Shown one piece after another: positions 21,508 to 21,937 of a stretch of DNA of 21,937 nucleotides (within the stretch, counting starts at the first letter, position 1; every line of letters starts with the position of its first letter). This DNA comes from a bacterium. GTDB lineage: Bacteria; Gemmatimonadota; Glassbacteria; GWA2-58-10. Under the pieces are notes generated by a model. That model was not told the DNA's origin. It made no database searches and saw only the letters and a list, made by a program, of their open reading frames with translations. The stretch lies in NCBI GenBank assembly GCA_021372515.1, contig JAJFUG010000170.1, positions 1-21,937 on the forward strand, given 5' to 3'. The position numbers were made by a program, and so were the translations under genes.

Positions 21508-21937
21508 TCAGCCCAGCTTGTCGATAATGCCCTGAATCAGCCGGCTGTTCTCCTGCAGCGGGTCCAGGCTCAGGCTGCGGCGCAGGTGCTCCAGGGCCCG
21601 GCCCCGGTCGCCCAGGATTGAATAGTACAGCCCGCCCAGCCGGAAATGCAGGTCGTAATCGTAGGGGTTCAGCTCGATGGCGCGCAGGAGCATAGCCTCG
21701 GCCTTACGGTATTCGCCGCGCTGGGTGCAGTCCACGGCCAGAAGGCGCAGGAGGGTGCTCTCCTCGAAGCCCTGCTTGTACAAGGCCTGCGCGGAGCGCA
21801 GCGCGGCGCCCAGATCGCCGTTCATGAAACAGACCACCGCACCGCCGTAGAGCTGGAAGAACTCGCGGGTCTGCTGCAGGCTCGAGCGCCTTTGCTCCAG
21901 GGCCTCCAGCAGCGCGGCGGCATCACCGTAATCCGGG
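21508..21937 (-). CDS. TPR-repeat protein (partial, N-terminus beyond window)
   Basis: The reading frame stays open from the stop at 21508 to the window edge, so the start is outside; the visible part is about 142 residues. Two clear tetratricopeptide repeats are seen: STLLRLLAVDCTQRGEYRKA with EAMLLRAIELNPYD, and LHFRLGGLYYSILGDRGRA with LEHLRRSLSLDPLQ. A third, degenerate one lies upstream (FFQLYGGAVVCFMNGDLGAA). TPRs form helical scaffolds for protein contacts; here they probably form the C-terminal part of a larger protein, ending soon after the last repeat (LIQGIIDKLG). No partner or function can be named. Confidence 0.85.
   Translation of the reverse strand, partial: PDYGDAAALLEALEQRRSSLQQTREFFQLYGGAVVCFMNGDLGAALRSAQALYKQGFEESTLLRLLAVDCTQRGEYRKAEAMLLRAIELNPYDYDLHFRLGGLYYSILGDRGRALEHLRRSLSLDPLQENSRLIQGIIDKLG

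Noticed and set aside
1-21937. CRISPR array, tRNA or rRNA
   Set aside because: No regularly spaced repeats and no cloverleaf or rRNA-like sequence was recognised anywhere.

Overview
The window looks like chromosome from a Gram-negative, GC-rich bacterium. The evidence is two LPS-type glycosyltransferases, a proton-pumping NADH dehydrogenase (nuoJ, nuoK), one lipoprotein, one Tat-exported and one Sec-exported protein, and a hybrid histidine kinase. Several promoters fit the TTGACA / 17 / TANAAT vegetative consensus. I cannot name the organism. The mix (a nuo operon starting at nuoJ, an AspT-type exchanger, a FIST/kinase pair, a DUF6259-like exported protein) would suit an uncultivated FCB-type or similar phylum, but that is a guess.

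Layout, left to right. At 1-859, nuoK (cut by the window edge) and nuoJ read leftward from their own strong promoter. At 1044-2811, a WaaE/KdtX-type family 2 and a heptosyltransferase-type family 9 glycosyltransferase read rightward and overlap, as for LPS core building. At 2929-4218, a leftward pair encodes a UPF0316/DUF2179 membrane protein and a TerC/YkoY-family metal exporter. At 4490-6082 lies an AspT/YidE-type exchanger with two TrkA-C domains, closed by a clear terminator. At 6190-8984 is a lower-GC accessory block. It holds a protein ending in a zinc-peptidase (M15/LAS-like) domain, and facing it only 2 bases away a lipoprotein built from two copies of one ~150-residue unit. At 9134-10411 is a Tat-exported AGE-family protein. 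At 10523-13889 is a leftward signalling operon, a FIST sensor then a GAF-PAS-kinase-receiver protein, behind a strong promoter and a ~160-base leader. At 14361-16001 is gpmI with a textbook terminator.

Immediately after the gpmI terminator is a sharply AT-rich insert (about 16053-18035) carrying two overlapping genes: an SAMHD1/YwfO-like HD dNTPase and a small YwgA-like protein. This is the best candidate for an accessory, possibly defence-related, two-gene system. It ends at a strong terminator shared with a convergent methyltransferase (18104-18886). Between that methyltransferase and the large DUF6259-like exported protein (19293-21503) is a gene-free stretch with a possible three-way-junction RNA fold. 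The window ends inside a leftward TPR protein.

The ordinary parts work as housekeeping: respiration, envelope sugars, metal and anion export, glycolysis and carbohydrate turnover. The two low-GC blocks look acquired. No tRNA, rRNA, CRISPR array, transposase or integrase was recognised.
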